This document shows positions 1 through 10,160 of a DNA stretch of 64,000 bases, one piece after another. The notes beneath the pieces are model-generated. The model was not told the DNA's origin. It ran no database searches and worked only from the letters and a program-made list of their open reading frames with translations. The stretch's first letter is position 1; the number at the start of each line of letters is the position of its first letter. Source of the stretch: Colletotrichum lupini (taxonomy: Eukaryota > Ascomycota > Sordariomycetes > Glomerellales > Glomerellaceae); contig NC_064678.1 in assembly GCF_023278565.1 (NCBI RefSeq), positions 2,914,001 to 2,978,000 of the forward strand, given 5' to 3'. Position numbers and translations under genes: made by a program.

Positions 1-602
1 CGTGTAACCTTCTTTGCCCTTCACAATGCTTCTACGTAAGGTACTTGGCAATACGACTTTTTCGGTGCTGTCAGAGAAATGCCCTTTCTTTCCAGACAAG
101 AGGTGGACAACACCCTTCATCTTCTCCAAAACTTGTGTCCTCCGGCGCACATGCCAAGCAACGGGCCGAGCATACGACAAACACCCCCGGGTAACACACG
201 GCCGTCCGGCCCCGCTTTCCTCCGCGGAGATGTTTGCACGGTTCCCACAATTGGAGAACCGAGGAGAGCCGCTGAGAAGGAGGGATGACGACAAATCTCT
301 CCGAGGATCCGGCAATCTATGTCAGCCGTAGTAAGTAGGCCAATGCCTTTTTCGTGTCTCACATATGCACTAAGATCTCACTCAGAAGTCAGAACATCTT
401 GGGTTTTTTTTTACTTCCGAGGTTCTGTGTATAAGACATCAAGCTGACCCCGCCCGATCGTCACAGGCACAAAGTTCTCCAATAGTGCTGTCTCACAAAG
501 TCCCGGGGGAAAAAAAGTCAACAACACCCCTCACTTAGAACAACCAAAAAGAGTACAAAAGGGGAGCAAAAAAGCAAATAATAAAGAGACAAAACACCAG
601 AC
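1..602. other. Upstream intergenic segment, left window edge
   Basis: No coding region can be supported. Short open frames on both strands lack codon bias and family resemblance. The last 150 bases before 603 are A-rich, as expected for the promoter and leader of the nitronate monooxygenase gene. The left edge may hold the flank of a neighbour outside the window. Confidence 0.6.
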
Positions 603-1763
603 ATGGCCATCTCGAGACTGGTATCGTGGTTCCCCCACGTCAAGGCGCCCGCCATCATCAACGCGCCGATGCTGGGGTCCGCCGGCGCCGCCATGGCAAC
701 TGAAGTCCACAAAGCCGGTGGTTTCGGTAAGGGCGAACTCACCCTCCCTTATTCTAGCCAAAATGTCTCTTATGGCTTCTTATGAAAAAGAACATCAGAC
801 TGACAAATCTTCCTCTTACCAGGTTTCATCGCCGCGGGCTTCGACTTCTCAGAGTCCTCGGCCCAGATGACGGACCTAGACAAGGCCCTGACCCAAGCCC
901 GCACCCTCCTCTCACTCCCGGCCGCGGGGGGACTCCCGCTCGGCGTGGGCTTCATCACGTCCCACGAGACAGCCGGTCACTTCACGGCCAACGTCCTGCC
1001 CATCCTGGTCCGCCACGGCGTCGCAGCAGCCTGGCTCTTTGCCCCGCACCCAGAGACCAAACCCCACGGCGAAATCATCGCCGCCCTCCGCGGCAAGGGA
1101 ACGAGAGTCTTCGTGCAGGTCGGCAACGTCGCCGCGGCGCGGGAGGCGGCCGCCGACGGCGCGGACGTCATCGTCGCGCAGGGGGTCGACGCCGGCGGGC
1201 ACCAGTTTTCGCGGGGCTGCGGCGTCGTGGCGCTGGTGCCCGAGGTGAAGGCCATGCTGGCGGCCGAGTTTCCCGACCGGGACGTCGCCGTCGTCGCGGC
1301 GGGCGGGATCGTGGAGGGCAGCGGGGTGGCTGCGGCGTTGGCGCTGGGCGCTGAGGGGGTCGTGCTGGGCACGCGGTTCGTTGCGACGGACGAGGCGATG
1401 AGCGCGCAGTTGCATAAGGAGGTCATTGTGAGGACCAAGGACGGCGGGGTGAGTACGTGGAAGTCGGAGTTCCATGATCGATTGGTGGATAATAAGTTGT
1501 GGAAGGAAGGGTATGATGGGAGGGCGATTGTAGGAGATATTCATCGGGAGTATCACGCCCTCGGCGGCCAGACGGCGACGGTGGAGGAGAGCCGGGAGAG
1601 GTTGCGGACGGGGTGGAGCGAGGAGGAAGGGAAGAAGATGATTGGGAAATGGGCCGGTGCTGGGGTTGGGCTTATTGATGAGATTAAGCCGGCTGGAGTG
1701 GTCGTTACTGAGGTGAGAGAGGCTGCGAGGAAGCGGATTCAAGAGTTGGTTGGGTCGATTTGA
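603..1763 (+). CDS. Nitronate monooxygenase (2-nitropropane dioxygenase family)
   Basis: Two exons, 603-726 and 823-1763, give 354 residues. The 96-base intron has a gtaagg donor and a ttaccag acceptor and splits a Gly codon. The family is FMN-dependent TIM-barrel enzymes that oxidise alkyl nitronates, such as propionate-3-nitronate, to carbonyl compounds and nitrite, usually as detoxification. Visible marks are the N-terminal APAIINAPMLGSAG strand, the GVDAGGH motif (residues about 162-168, whose His is the family's usual catalytic base), and the phosphate-binding stretch AAGGIVEGSGVAAALALGAEG followed by GTRF. Length fits fungal members. No targeting peptide is obvious, so it is probably cytosolic. 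It stands alone, convergent with the Trm44 gene, with no biosynthetic cluster beside it. Confidence 0.92.
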
Positions 1764-2104
1764 ACGGAACAAAAGGCCTAGTTGGGAGTCTCGGGCAAGG
1801 TGTGATTGCATGGCCAAAATCATCAAGTTTGATGCTCCATAGGGGCTGCAAGAAGATTCATTAACAGGGAATTTAAAATCACTTCGTAAAATAATTGCGT
1901 TCGTCCGAGGTGTAGCATAAATCTAGATTCTCTAGATATTGATTCTGCAACGAGCCGCGTCGAAGAGCAGTGCCAGTAAATGCCTGTATTGGATGTAAGA
2001 TGTTAAATTTTTGGACTCCCCCTAGCTTCATGTGATTTATAACATGGATAGAGCCCAGGTGTCTGTCTCATATTTATGAGCCCAAAGATCTGACAACGCT
2101 CTGC
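1764..2104. other. Convergent intergenic spacer (3' ends)
   Basis: This 341-base A+T-richer spacer lies between the stop codons of two convergent genes. It should contain both 3' untranslated regions. I see no further gene in it. Confidence 0.6.
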
Positions 2105-3748
2105 CTAGTGCCCCTTTTCAGTCTTGGTCAACTTGGCCGCACTCTCAAAGTACCCATCCGTGCCGCCGTACTTGGCCAGGACACCGTCAATGTCTACTTC
2201 CTCCACGTTTCGCGTCCGCTTTCTCCCAAGCATGGCTGTGTTTCGCGTGCTCGGGATACGTAACATCTCCGTCTCCACGACCCATCCGCAATCCTCGGCG
2301 ATCTGTGCGGCCCAGTCGACCAAGGAAGCATACGTGGATATCGACTTGGTCTTATCACGCGGCGGCGGCGGACGGTACTTTTGACCGCCCAGAGAATGGC
2401 TGCAGCAGGGAATCATGATGAAGGGGCTCTCCGACAACGTAGCGAGGATCGGCGTCCAAGGTGTAAGCTCATCTGCGTGATTGGAAACGATAAAGGTGCC
2501 TTTGGGGAAAGCGCCGTTGTGTATCTTTGACAGATCCAAGGCGGGCTCCTCCTCGCTATCGGCGTAAGACGGCCTCGAGACAATGTCGGGGAGAAGAACC
2601 AGAGCCTGGAGCGAATCCCGTCCATCTTGGACAGAATTGTATTTGGCCCATGACTTCCTGGCTCTGGCATCGAAGCCCCAGCCAGAGTAGCCCTCTTGGA
2701 TCAACAGATGAACTAGCAATCCATTTCCGCAACCAATATCTACAAATCCAGGGAACGGCTGGTCCTTGTACATTTCTTTCCAGAGCTCAATCAGGAAAGC
2801 AGCAATGCCCAAGTCCTCAAAGACATGCTTAGTTGGGTCCGTCGTCTCGGCCCAGGTTTCCACCAGGTCCTTGGCATACTTGAGCTTGAGCTCCATATAA
2901 CGGTCCTGGAACCTGGCCTGGGGAATCACAACGTCGTGGTGCACCCGCTTGGTATACCCGTCGATCCGCCCCTGGCCGTGCTTGTACAGCACGGAGAGCA
3001 GCATGCGGGCGGTCCGGACCAGCTTTTCGACGGCGAAGTCGGCCTCGTTAAAGAAGAGGTAGTGGATGGAGACAGTACCGATGGCGCGCGCAGCGTCCCA
3101 CTCGTGAAGATGCGCGACACCCCGGACCTTGGGGTGGTAGAAGGGGAGGGCGTCGGGCGAGGACGCGTGGGGGAGGTAGACGACCAGGGACCTGGCCTTT
3201 GTGGCATCTGGGGTACAGGAGGAGGCGAAGATGCACGTCTGGTCCAGGGGGTCGTCCCGGCGGGTGTTGCGCGGGATCAGCCTCCGCACGAAGACGCGGT
3301 CGTTGTGGAAATCCTTGAAAGCAATGGGAAGAGGCTGCTGCTGATGCTGCTGCTGCACAACTTGTGCGGCGGCGCCATCTTCCGAGGCAGCGTCAGGTGC
3401 GGGTGCAGGGGGAGGTATCCATGCCGGGTCCGAGTCGTGTAGGATATCAGCGCGGAAGAGCCATGACGAATTGATGTTTGGGTTCTTGATGAGATTCATC
3501 ATGACATCCTCAAAGATTTCAGGCCCAAAGGCGCACTCCTGCTGGAACAAGGGATGCCATATCTCGCCGGAGACATCGTGTACGAGGGGCTCTGCCGACT
3601 GCCCAAGTGCCGTGGGATCATAAGCCATGTCGATAAGGCGGGAGAAAACAAAGTTGTTTCCCAGGCTGCAGGCTGAGGAAGAAGCAATACAGTGAAACTT
3701 TTGAGTGTGATGGAGAGCCGTAAGATGTGACTCGGGCAGATATCGCAT
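2105..3748 (-). CDS. TRM44: tRNA (uracil-O(2)-)-methyltransferase, Trm44 family
   Basis: Uninterrupted 547-codon frame. Trm44 is the cytosolic SAM-dependent enzyme that makes 2'-O-methyluridine at position 44 of some tRNAs (known from yeast tRNA-Ser). The C-terminal half holds the Rossmann methyltransferase fold: FVDIGCGNGLLVHLL at residues about 335-348 is SAM motif I, followed by GWGFDARARKSW. An N-terminal block with MMNLIKNPNINSSWLFRADILHD (residues about 83-105) is typical of fungal Trm44. A Pro/Ala/Gln-rich linker lies at 110-140. The first ATG is at 3748, but residues 1-40 look unlike the family. The second Met (start at 3628, beginning MAYDPTAL) fits known N-termini better and would give 507 residues. 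It diverges from the ADIP-like gene across a 0.5 kb shared promoter. Confidence 0.9.
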   Translation of the reverse strand: MRYLPESHLTALHHTQKFHCIASSSACSLGNNFVFSRLIDMAYDPTALGQSAEPLVHDVSGEIWHPLFQQECAFGPEIFEDVMMNLIKNPNINSSWLFRADILHDSDPAWIPPPAPAPDAASEDGAAAQVVQQQHQQQPLPIAFKDFHNDRVFVRRLIPRNTRRDDPLDQTCIFASSCTPDATKARSLVVYLPHASSPDALPFYHPKVRGVAHLHEWDAARAIGTVSIHYLFFNEADFAVEKLVRTARMLLSVLYKHGQGRIDGYTKRVHHDVVIPQARFQDRYMELKLKYAKDLVETWAETTDPTKHVFEDLGIAAFLIELWKEMYKDQPFPGFVDIGCGNGLLVHLLIQEGYSGWGFDARARKSWAKYNSVQDGRDSLQALVLLPDIVSRPSYADSEEEPALDLSKIHNGAFPKGTFIVSNHADELTPWTPILATLSESPFIMIPCCSHSLGGQKYRPPPPRDKTKSISTYASLVDWAAQIAEDCGWVVETEMLRIPSTRNTAMLGRKRTRNVEEVDIDGVLAKYGGTDGYFESAAKLTKTEKGH

Positions 3749-4231
3749 GAATTATAAGAATGGCGCTAGGCAAGTGTCGGCTAGCCCCGCAGGGTCGGGC
3801 TAGGAGCGGCCACTTTTAGGCCACGGACCCATGTGACGTTGTGAGTTGGCCAATTTTTTGTTTACTTTGCGAGGTGGTTGCCATGTCACCCCCACCTCGC
3901 AAAATACACAGCGAAGAAGAGTAGACACAGCACAGCACCCAGCAAGTTCCATATCCAGCAGAAACTCGCCCTCGCCCTTGCAGACCACGCAGAAAAGGGT
4001 ACTGATCCGTCACTCTCCTGCATAAGCTCCGAACCGGGCACTACGAATACACACCAACGCCATAGCTCATTTCCTTTTGATGACACACTTTCTGCTCTTC
4101 TTTCGATCTTCAGTCACAAGCTTTTCGAGCCGCTCAAGAACCACATTCCTCCGCATGTGCTTACCAAGAGGAATACTCTTCAACAAGCACTGCTCGTAGT
4201 GCGATCGTCTCGCCGCGACAACACGTCCCCT
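3749..4231. promoter_or_regulatory. Bidirectional promoter between TRM44 and ADIP-like gene
   Basis: Both flanking genes point away from this 483-base spacer (603 bases if Trm44 starts at 3628). The right part reads open in the frame of the downstream gene from 3878, but that reading is low in codon bias, so it is taken as 5' leader. No single factor-binding site is clear enough to name. Confidence 0.5.
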
Positions 4232-6814
4232 ATGATGGCGGAAAACGACAACTTGCGTACGGCATCGCTGTATATCAACAATCAATTGCTCTCGCGAGGA
4301 CTCCTACGCGATGGCCAAACAATCAACTTTGCCGACCCGGACGACTATCCGGGCGGCGCGGAGGCCACCATGGGCAAGATCATGAGCATTGTCAATGATT
4401 TGATCTTGCGCCGAGACGTGCGTTTGCCCTTATTCCCCTGATGTATAGAACTTGGAGAGGAGAAGAGGAAGAATGCCCCATACTGAGATGTTATGTTTCC
4501 CCCCTTCAAGCGCGATGCCGAACAACGCGAGAACCTATCGACCACTATGCGCACCGTTCGCGCCGAGAACCTACGGTACACAAACGACATCGCACGCCTC
4601 TCGGAGAAGCATATCGAGGCTCAAAGAAAGCTCGACATCAGCGAGGCCACCGAAAACACCTTGCGTACTCAGCTCAAGTCTGCCGACGCCGCTGTACGCG
4701 GCCTCAAGGACGAGGTGGCTCGCGCCAAGACTCTGGTCGCCCAGACGAGGGCCTCCTGCGCAACGGAGGTCCGACGCCGCGACCGCCAGATAGACGGCCT
4801 GAAGAAGCAACTGGGCGAGGCTGGCCGTCCCCGCGGTACCGCGAAGAGCTCCGCCGTCACCGTTATCAGCGTCGTCGCAGGCGAAGGCGAGGACAAGATA
4901 TCGCCTAAGCGCGGAGCCAAGGCCGCCGCGGCTACGGAGGACTCCAGCTACGATCTGCGTACCGAGACGAACGAGTTCCTGACGGACCTTGCGCGAAACC
5001 TTAGTGAAGAGAACGAGTCTCTCTTGAACCTGATCCGCCGAACAACCAAGAGCTTACGCGAGATGAGTGGCTGTGATGCTAGAACAAGCCAGGGAGATGG
5101 TCATGCTGTTACGCTGCCCACGGCTGAGGACATGGCACATGAGCTTGACGCCATCCTCGAGCACCTGCGCTCCATCTTGACGAACCCCTCGTTCGCCCCT
5201 ATTGAGGAAGTCGAGGTCCGTGAAGAAGAGATTGCTCGTCTGCGTGCGGGCTGGGTGAAGATGGAGAACCGCTGGCAGGAAGCCGTCCATCTCATCGACG
5301 GTTGGCGTCGACGCATGGTGGCCGATGGCAAGTCGGTCAACATGGAAGAGCTCAAGATGGGCCTCCGTCTTAGTCCTGTGCGCGTTCGCAACGTTGAGGA
5401 GACCCACCAGGGCGGCATGGACATGCATGAGCTGTCTTGTGTGCAAGAGGAATGCACCGCCGACTTGGAAGAGGAGGGAGAGGAAGAAGAAGAAGAAGAG
5501 GAAGAGGAAGAGGAAGAGGAGATTGATTATGACGATTTGCCTGAATCTCCTTGCCCTGCTCCGCAAAGGGTCGAGTCACTCCATCTTGTTCCTGCACCGG
5601 CAGAATACAATGCAACTCCTCGCGAAGAAGAGTACAGCCAGGACGATCAGCCGAGCGACTATGAGTCGAGCATCTTCGAGGATGTGGACGTTGAGGAACT
5701 CGATATTGAGGAGCCCAATGTCCAGATTCTTCAGCAATCCACCGCCTACCTCAGTTCCCCTCCTCTTCCCCCACCTCCCCAGATGAGCCCGCTCCGCGAG
5801 ATGCCTTCTGCAGGCAACCGCGACGCCAGACCAAGGCGTGATGTTCGCGGAGACTACGACACGATGGCCAACGAGAAGCCCAGAACGATCCGCGCTGTCG
5901 ACGTCGCCCCGAAGCCACCACCACACCTCGTTCAACTTCCGCGATCACCGCAGAAGCCAGCGCACCCGGTCGACGACCGCTCTCGCACAACATCTGCTGC
6001 CTCCATCGCCTCTGAATCGACACACAATGGCGCACCCCTCATCACACCATCCGGAACCCCGCCCCCGGAAGTAAACCAAACGCCAACCGCACGGAAACTC
6101 CCCAAGCCACCGCGTCTCGTCTCAGCAGCCCCCGCTGCACCTTCACCAGCGGTCCCGGCACCGAGAGAAACACAATCTCCTGTCAAGAATATCCGTACAG
6201 TCTCGCAGGAGAGCCAAGAAAGCCAGTCGAGCCAGGAAAGCTGCGAGGGCGCACCCCCCGCCCCGGCCGTCCAGCCCAACAGTAACAGCAATAACAAGAA
6301 CGCAACACCGCACCGCACCCCTCTCCGCCGCGTCCCTTCTCGTCTGCCGCTCCCGCGGCCCTCGGACCCGCCACCACAGCAGAGCCCCCTGACAATGGCA
6401 ACCATCGCAGCCAAACTGGCAGCCTCAGAGCGTGAAGCCGACGCCGCCCGTGTCCGCGCGAAGCTCAAGGCAGCGCGCGGAGGTGCGCTCGGTAAGCCGG
6501 TGGCCGCACCCCAACAGCAGCAGCATATGCCTCCCCCTCCGCCAGAAACCATCGTCGCCGTGCCACAAGAGCCTCAGCCACCCGTAGACTCCCCGGCCAA
6601 GACACGCGCAGACCGAGGAGACCTCGAGCCCGTCAAGCGCGACATCTCGCAAGGCGACCAGGTCCAGCAGTCGCCGCTCCAACCGACAAAGCGTAAGCGC
6701 GAGAGGCGCGTGAGTAAAGTCGCCTCGAGGAGGCGGAGCACGCTTAGTCCCTGGGAGATGGAGAGTCTCATCTCGGGTAACGTCGCTGTCCCGCCGTCGC
6801 CTGTTCGGTCGTGA
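4232..6814 (+). CDS. ADIP/SSX2IP-Msd1-like coiled-coil protein
   Basis: Exons 4232-4417 and 4511-6814 give 829 residues; the 93-base intron lies between codons. The start is the tandem ATG pair at 4232/4235. Residues about 5-155 match the afadin- and alpha-actinin-binding (ADIP) domain: NDNLRTASLYINNQLLSRGLL, then a heptad-rich coiled coil (NLSTTMRTVRAENLRYTNDIARLSE). Fission-yeast Msd1 and vertebrate SSX2IP of this family anchor microtubule minus ends at spindle poles or centrosomes; that role here is inference. A second helical stretch spans about 235-300. An almost pure Glu run lies at about 381-401, followed by a Pro/Ser/Gln-rich, probably disordered tail with basic patches near the C terminus. 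The Glu run comes from a (GAA/GAG) tract that may vary in length among isolates. Confidence 0.82.
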
Positions 6815-7553
6815 GATGCTCGTTGCTGTCGCATTTACATTCATTCAAACCTTGCAAAGAATCACTAGAAGCGAAGAGGAGGCCCCCCTCCTCTTTTGCT
6901 AATTACAATCACTTTATAATATCACTACCCCAGTAACTCTCCTATGCTTTTCTTTGGGAGGAAACATCAATCTGTCTTTTTTCAAGGGAAAGGGGAGATA
7001 TCCAACGGCGTTTGAGAAAAGGGGGGGCGAACGAAGGAGCCGCCTGTAGCGGCCTCATATATATGGAGGGCGGCGGTTCCAAGGCAGGGAAGGAAACCCG
7101 TGGGCAGGCAGGAGTGGGAGGGGAAGATGAAATCGTCTGGTTTCGTTCCATTTTGACCTTTTTATATATCCGTGAAGCTTTGTTTTGGTCATTGTCGTAC
7201 TCATTGCCAGCCAGACACTTCAATAGCGAGGAGCTTTGAATCAGCAAAACTAATCCACCTTTTTTACTTATTCATATTTTCGGTCTATTCATGCTGTGTG
7301 TGTCATGATACCCTGCGTGTGAATCTGTGCCATGAAAACCATTCACATTTATCAAGGAGAAGATCATGTGGAAATCGCCCGTTTTTCTTTTTTCATTACG
7401 GACAGCAAGTGTCAAATACATGAATCCAAGCAGTTACGCTTAATGCTATGAGGCCTACGTGATTCGAACGGAAAGGTCACAAAAGAAAACCAATAGCAAC
7501 GTATCAATTTCTTGACCAGTTGCTACCCCGCGACTACCAACGTTGAGCCACTT
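6815..7553. other. Convergent intergenic spacer
   Basis: Spacer between the stops of the ADIP-like gene and the F-box gene. It is A+T-richer than the coding DNA around it. Short open frames here have neither codon bias nor resemblance to known proteins. It probably holds both 3' untranslated regions. Confidence 0.6.
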
Positions 7554-10160
7554 TCACTCACCAATTTCGGCCTCCACGGGAGTCAAGGGTTCCAACGGTA
7601 CGGGGAACTCAGCTTCCCAGCTACCGTACACGACCTCGACTCCGTGAGCGCCACAAAACGTCCTCAGCTGGTCCATCGCCACACCCGTCAGCGCGCGCTG
7701 GTACACCTTCTTCAGCCTGCCCAGAATTGCGACGCGCTCGATGATGGCGCCGAGGCGCATCGGGTCGCACAGATCCGAGTGAAGCTCGAGGACCTCGAGG
7801 TTGGGGAACGACTGGAGGAACCCAAAGAGGAGATCGACCGAGTCGATGCCGCGGCCCCTCTGCGCCGGGTCGCGCGTCAGGTTCTCGTGGGACTCGAAAT
7901 CAAAATTGAAGAAGCCAAACGTGCGGACCGAGACGCTGCCACGAAGCCAGTCGAGCGCGCCGGGGAAGAACTGGCCCGGCTCCTGGCGCCAGCAGAGGCC
8001 GAGCTCCCGTAGCCTGCCTGAGCGGACGGCGGGCTCGAGGAGGACGGTGGCGAGGTCGACGCTCAGGGGCAGTTTCGGCATCCAGAAGCGCTCGAGGTTG
8101 GGGTAGGTGACGAGGGACTCGGCGGCCTCGTAGCCCGAGTAGTCGAGAGGCAGCTGCTGGGGCAGCCAGTCGCCGTGGTTGGACTGTAGTGCGGCGCGGG
8201 CGTCGAGGACGCGGAAGGAGGACGGGTGCAGCGGCGGGAAGTGGCGCTTGTCGCCCATGGAGAGGGCGCCGCACGCCTTGCCGAGCTTGATTACCTGGAG
8301 GCCCGGCCAGAGAGACCAACAATCTTCTGGCGGAGCGAGGGAGTCTAGGCCAGTGAATACGCCAAAGTTGTCCATGTGTAGTTGTTCTAGGTTTGGCGTT
8401 GAGCGGGCGAGGGCGAACTGCAGGTGCTGGTTAGCAAACATGGTAACTGCGTGGATAACTTTGCAACAGCAAAAAAAAAAAAAAAAAAAAGGAGAAATAG
8501 ATGGAAGAGGAGGCACAACTCACGGGGTCAATTCGACGCTCAGGGGTTAGCTGATTCAATGTCGAAGTCAGCGGACCGGTTAACTGAAGGATCTTGAGTC
8601 GGGGCAGCTCCGGCCAGCCCAGATCGTTGAGGTGCATGCTGAAGAGGGATATCCTCTCGATATTTTCCCTGGCACGTTCGACAAACTGCCTCACGAAGGG
8701 CTGGGCGCCACCACTACTCTGATAATTCGGTCTGTTGACGCGGAAACTGAAGCCGAGGTGCGTGAGCCCTTCGAAGAAAAGCGGCTTGGGAGGCAGCTTG
8801 TAGCCCCAGTCGCCGCCCTCGAGGTTACGCTTGATCGCGCCGATCTCTAGGCGCGTCGTCATGCGCGGGTTCGTGGTCTGGATGAGAGATAGCCACTTTG
8901 ACTCGTTGAGTTGGAAGGCGTGCGCGTTGGGGATGACGAGGCTACGGGCGCCGCCGCCGGTCCGCCTCCGCAACGTTTTTAGGAAGGAGACTCTTGGTGG
9001 CTTTTGCGGGTTTAGTGAAGGAAAATGAACCTGTCTCCAGATGTAGGGGTGGGTGTCAAGGAACTGGTCCCATCGTTTACAGACTCCCGATATTCGGCTG
9101 GCATTCCATGTCAGCAATTGAGTCAGGAGAAGGAGTGTCGGTCAAAGGACTTGTATCGGGCTGCTTGAACTCACCATAACTCATGAAAATCAAAGTAGGA
9201 AAATACTTTTTCAATCAACTCGATTGGTAACTCCATAGGATCTCTCCGACAAAAGTGTTTGTGTAATGGTTCGCGGATCTTGCAAAGTTGCTGCAAGAGT
9301 CGAGGTTAGCGAATAGTCAAGCGATACCAAGTTCAAGTAGATATCGCATACTTCATATTTCGTCGTACTGGTGAGGCCTTCCTTTTGTCCAACCTCGATA
9401 CCGGCACTCCACGCAGCCCATGCCATCTCGTGTTTCTTCTCCAACTTGTATATCTTCCCCAGCCTCATGTACCCCTGAAAACATGTTATTCACATGGAAC
9501 CCAGCATAAGAGGAAGACAAGCACGCAAAGTGGTCAGGGAGCGACAGCACGCACAGCCAAGTCCGAAAAACAAGTAACAGAGCAAAGACTCACCTCCAAA
9601 CGCCGCGGCGCAATCTCTAACAACCACTCCGCATCCCTGCGCGCTATATCCAGCTTTCCCATCTTCTCAAAGCACGCAGCCCGGTAGTCGAGCGCCTGGA
9701 CGTGGCCTTCACGGTGGCAGCGGCCCCACGTCTTCTCGGCGCCGCATTTGCACTCCTTGGTGGCCTCCGCGTAAACGCTGCCCCTTTCGCGGCGGTGCCG
9801 GGCCGCCGCTTGAGCAAAGTCGCGGCACGTACACCTCTCCCGCCGGCGGCGCTGCTGCGCGGGGCTGTGGCCGTTCCCGCTGGCGTCTCCGCCGTCAGGA
9901 CCTGCACCTCCACCACCTCCAGAACCTGCGGCCCCGAGCCCTTTGAGACTTCGAGAAGTACGACCACCGGAACTACTTCCTGAGCCTCCACCTGAGGAGG
10001 CAGGCCCTCCTCCCGAGGGTGACGAACATGGGCAATTCCCGGCGACAAGGGTGAAGTGCTCGAGTGCGACGCGGAAGCGCTGGTCCGCGTAGGCTGCGCG
10101 GCCCTTCTCGATTGACGCCTCCGCCGAGCGGACGCGAGGGAGCTGTCCAGGCGGCGCCAT
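7554..10160 (-). CDS. TPR / F-box / leucine-rich-repeat protein (Pof3/Dia2-like layout)
   Basis: Five exons on the minus strand: 10160-9594, 9474-9352, 9290-9175, 9097-8524 and 8417-7554, about 747 residues. Reading phase is preserved at every junction. The last acceptor could instead give 8426, adding three residues. Order of parts: N-terminal TPR-like helices (residues about 10-40), a Gly/Ser-rich insert, a Cys-rich stretch (CTCRDFAQAA, ATKECKCGAEKTWGRC), further TPR helices (ALDYRAACFEKMGKLDIARRDAEWLLE, then GYMRLGKIYKLEKKHEMAW), an F-box from about 247 (DPMELPIELIEKVFSYFDFHEL..ISGVCKRWDQFL), then LRR-like repeats. F-box proteins bring substrates to SCF ubiquitin ligases through Skp1. TPR+F-box+LRR is the layout of fission-yeast Pof3 and budding-yeast Dia2, but orthology is not shown. 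The target is unknown. Confidence 0.8.
8471..8490. repeat. Poly-A tract (20 A) inside an intron of the F-box gene
   Basis: Twenty consecutive A on the plus strand read as a T tract on the sense strand. They sit upstream of the last acceptor and act as an unusually long pyrimidine tract. Length is likely to vary between isolates and sequencing runs. Confidence 0.95.

Noticed and set aside
912..1826. 304-codon minus-strand frame opposite nitronate monooxygenase
   Set aside because: Antisense shadow; the plus-strand protein has all family motifs.
5932..6552. 206-codon minus-strand frame opposite the ADIP-like gene
   Set aside because: Antisense shadow of a Pro/Ser-rich coding stretch.
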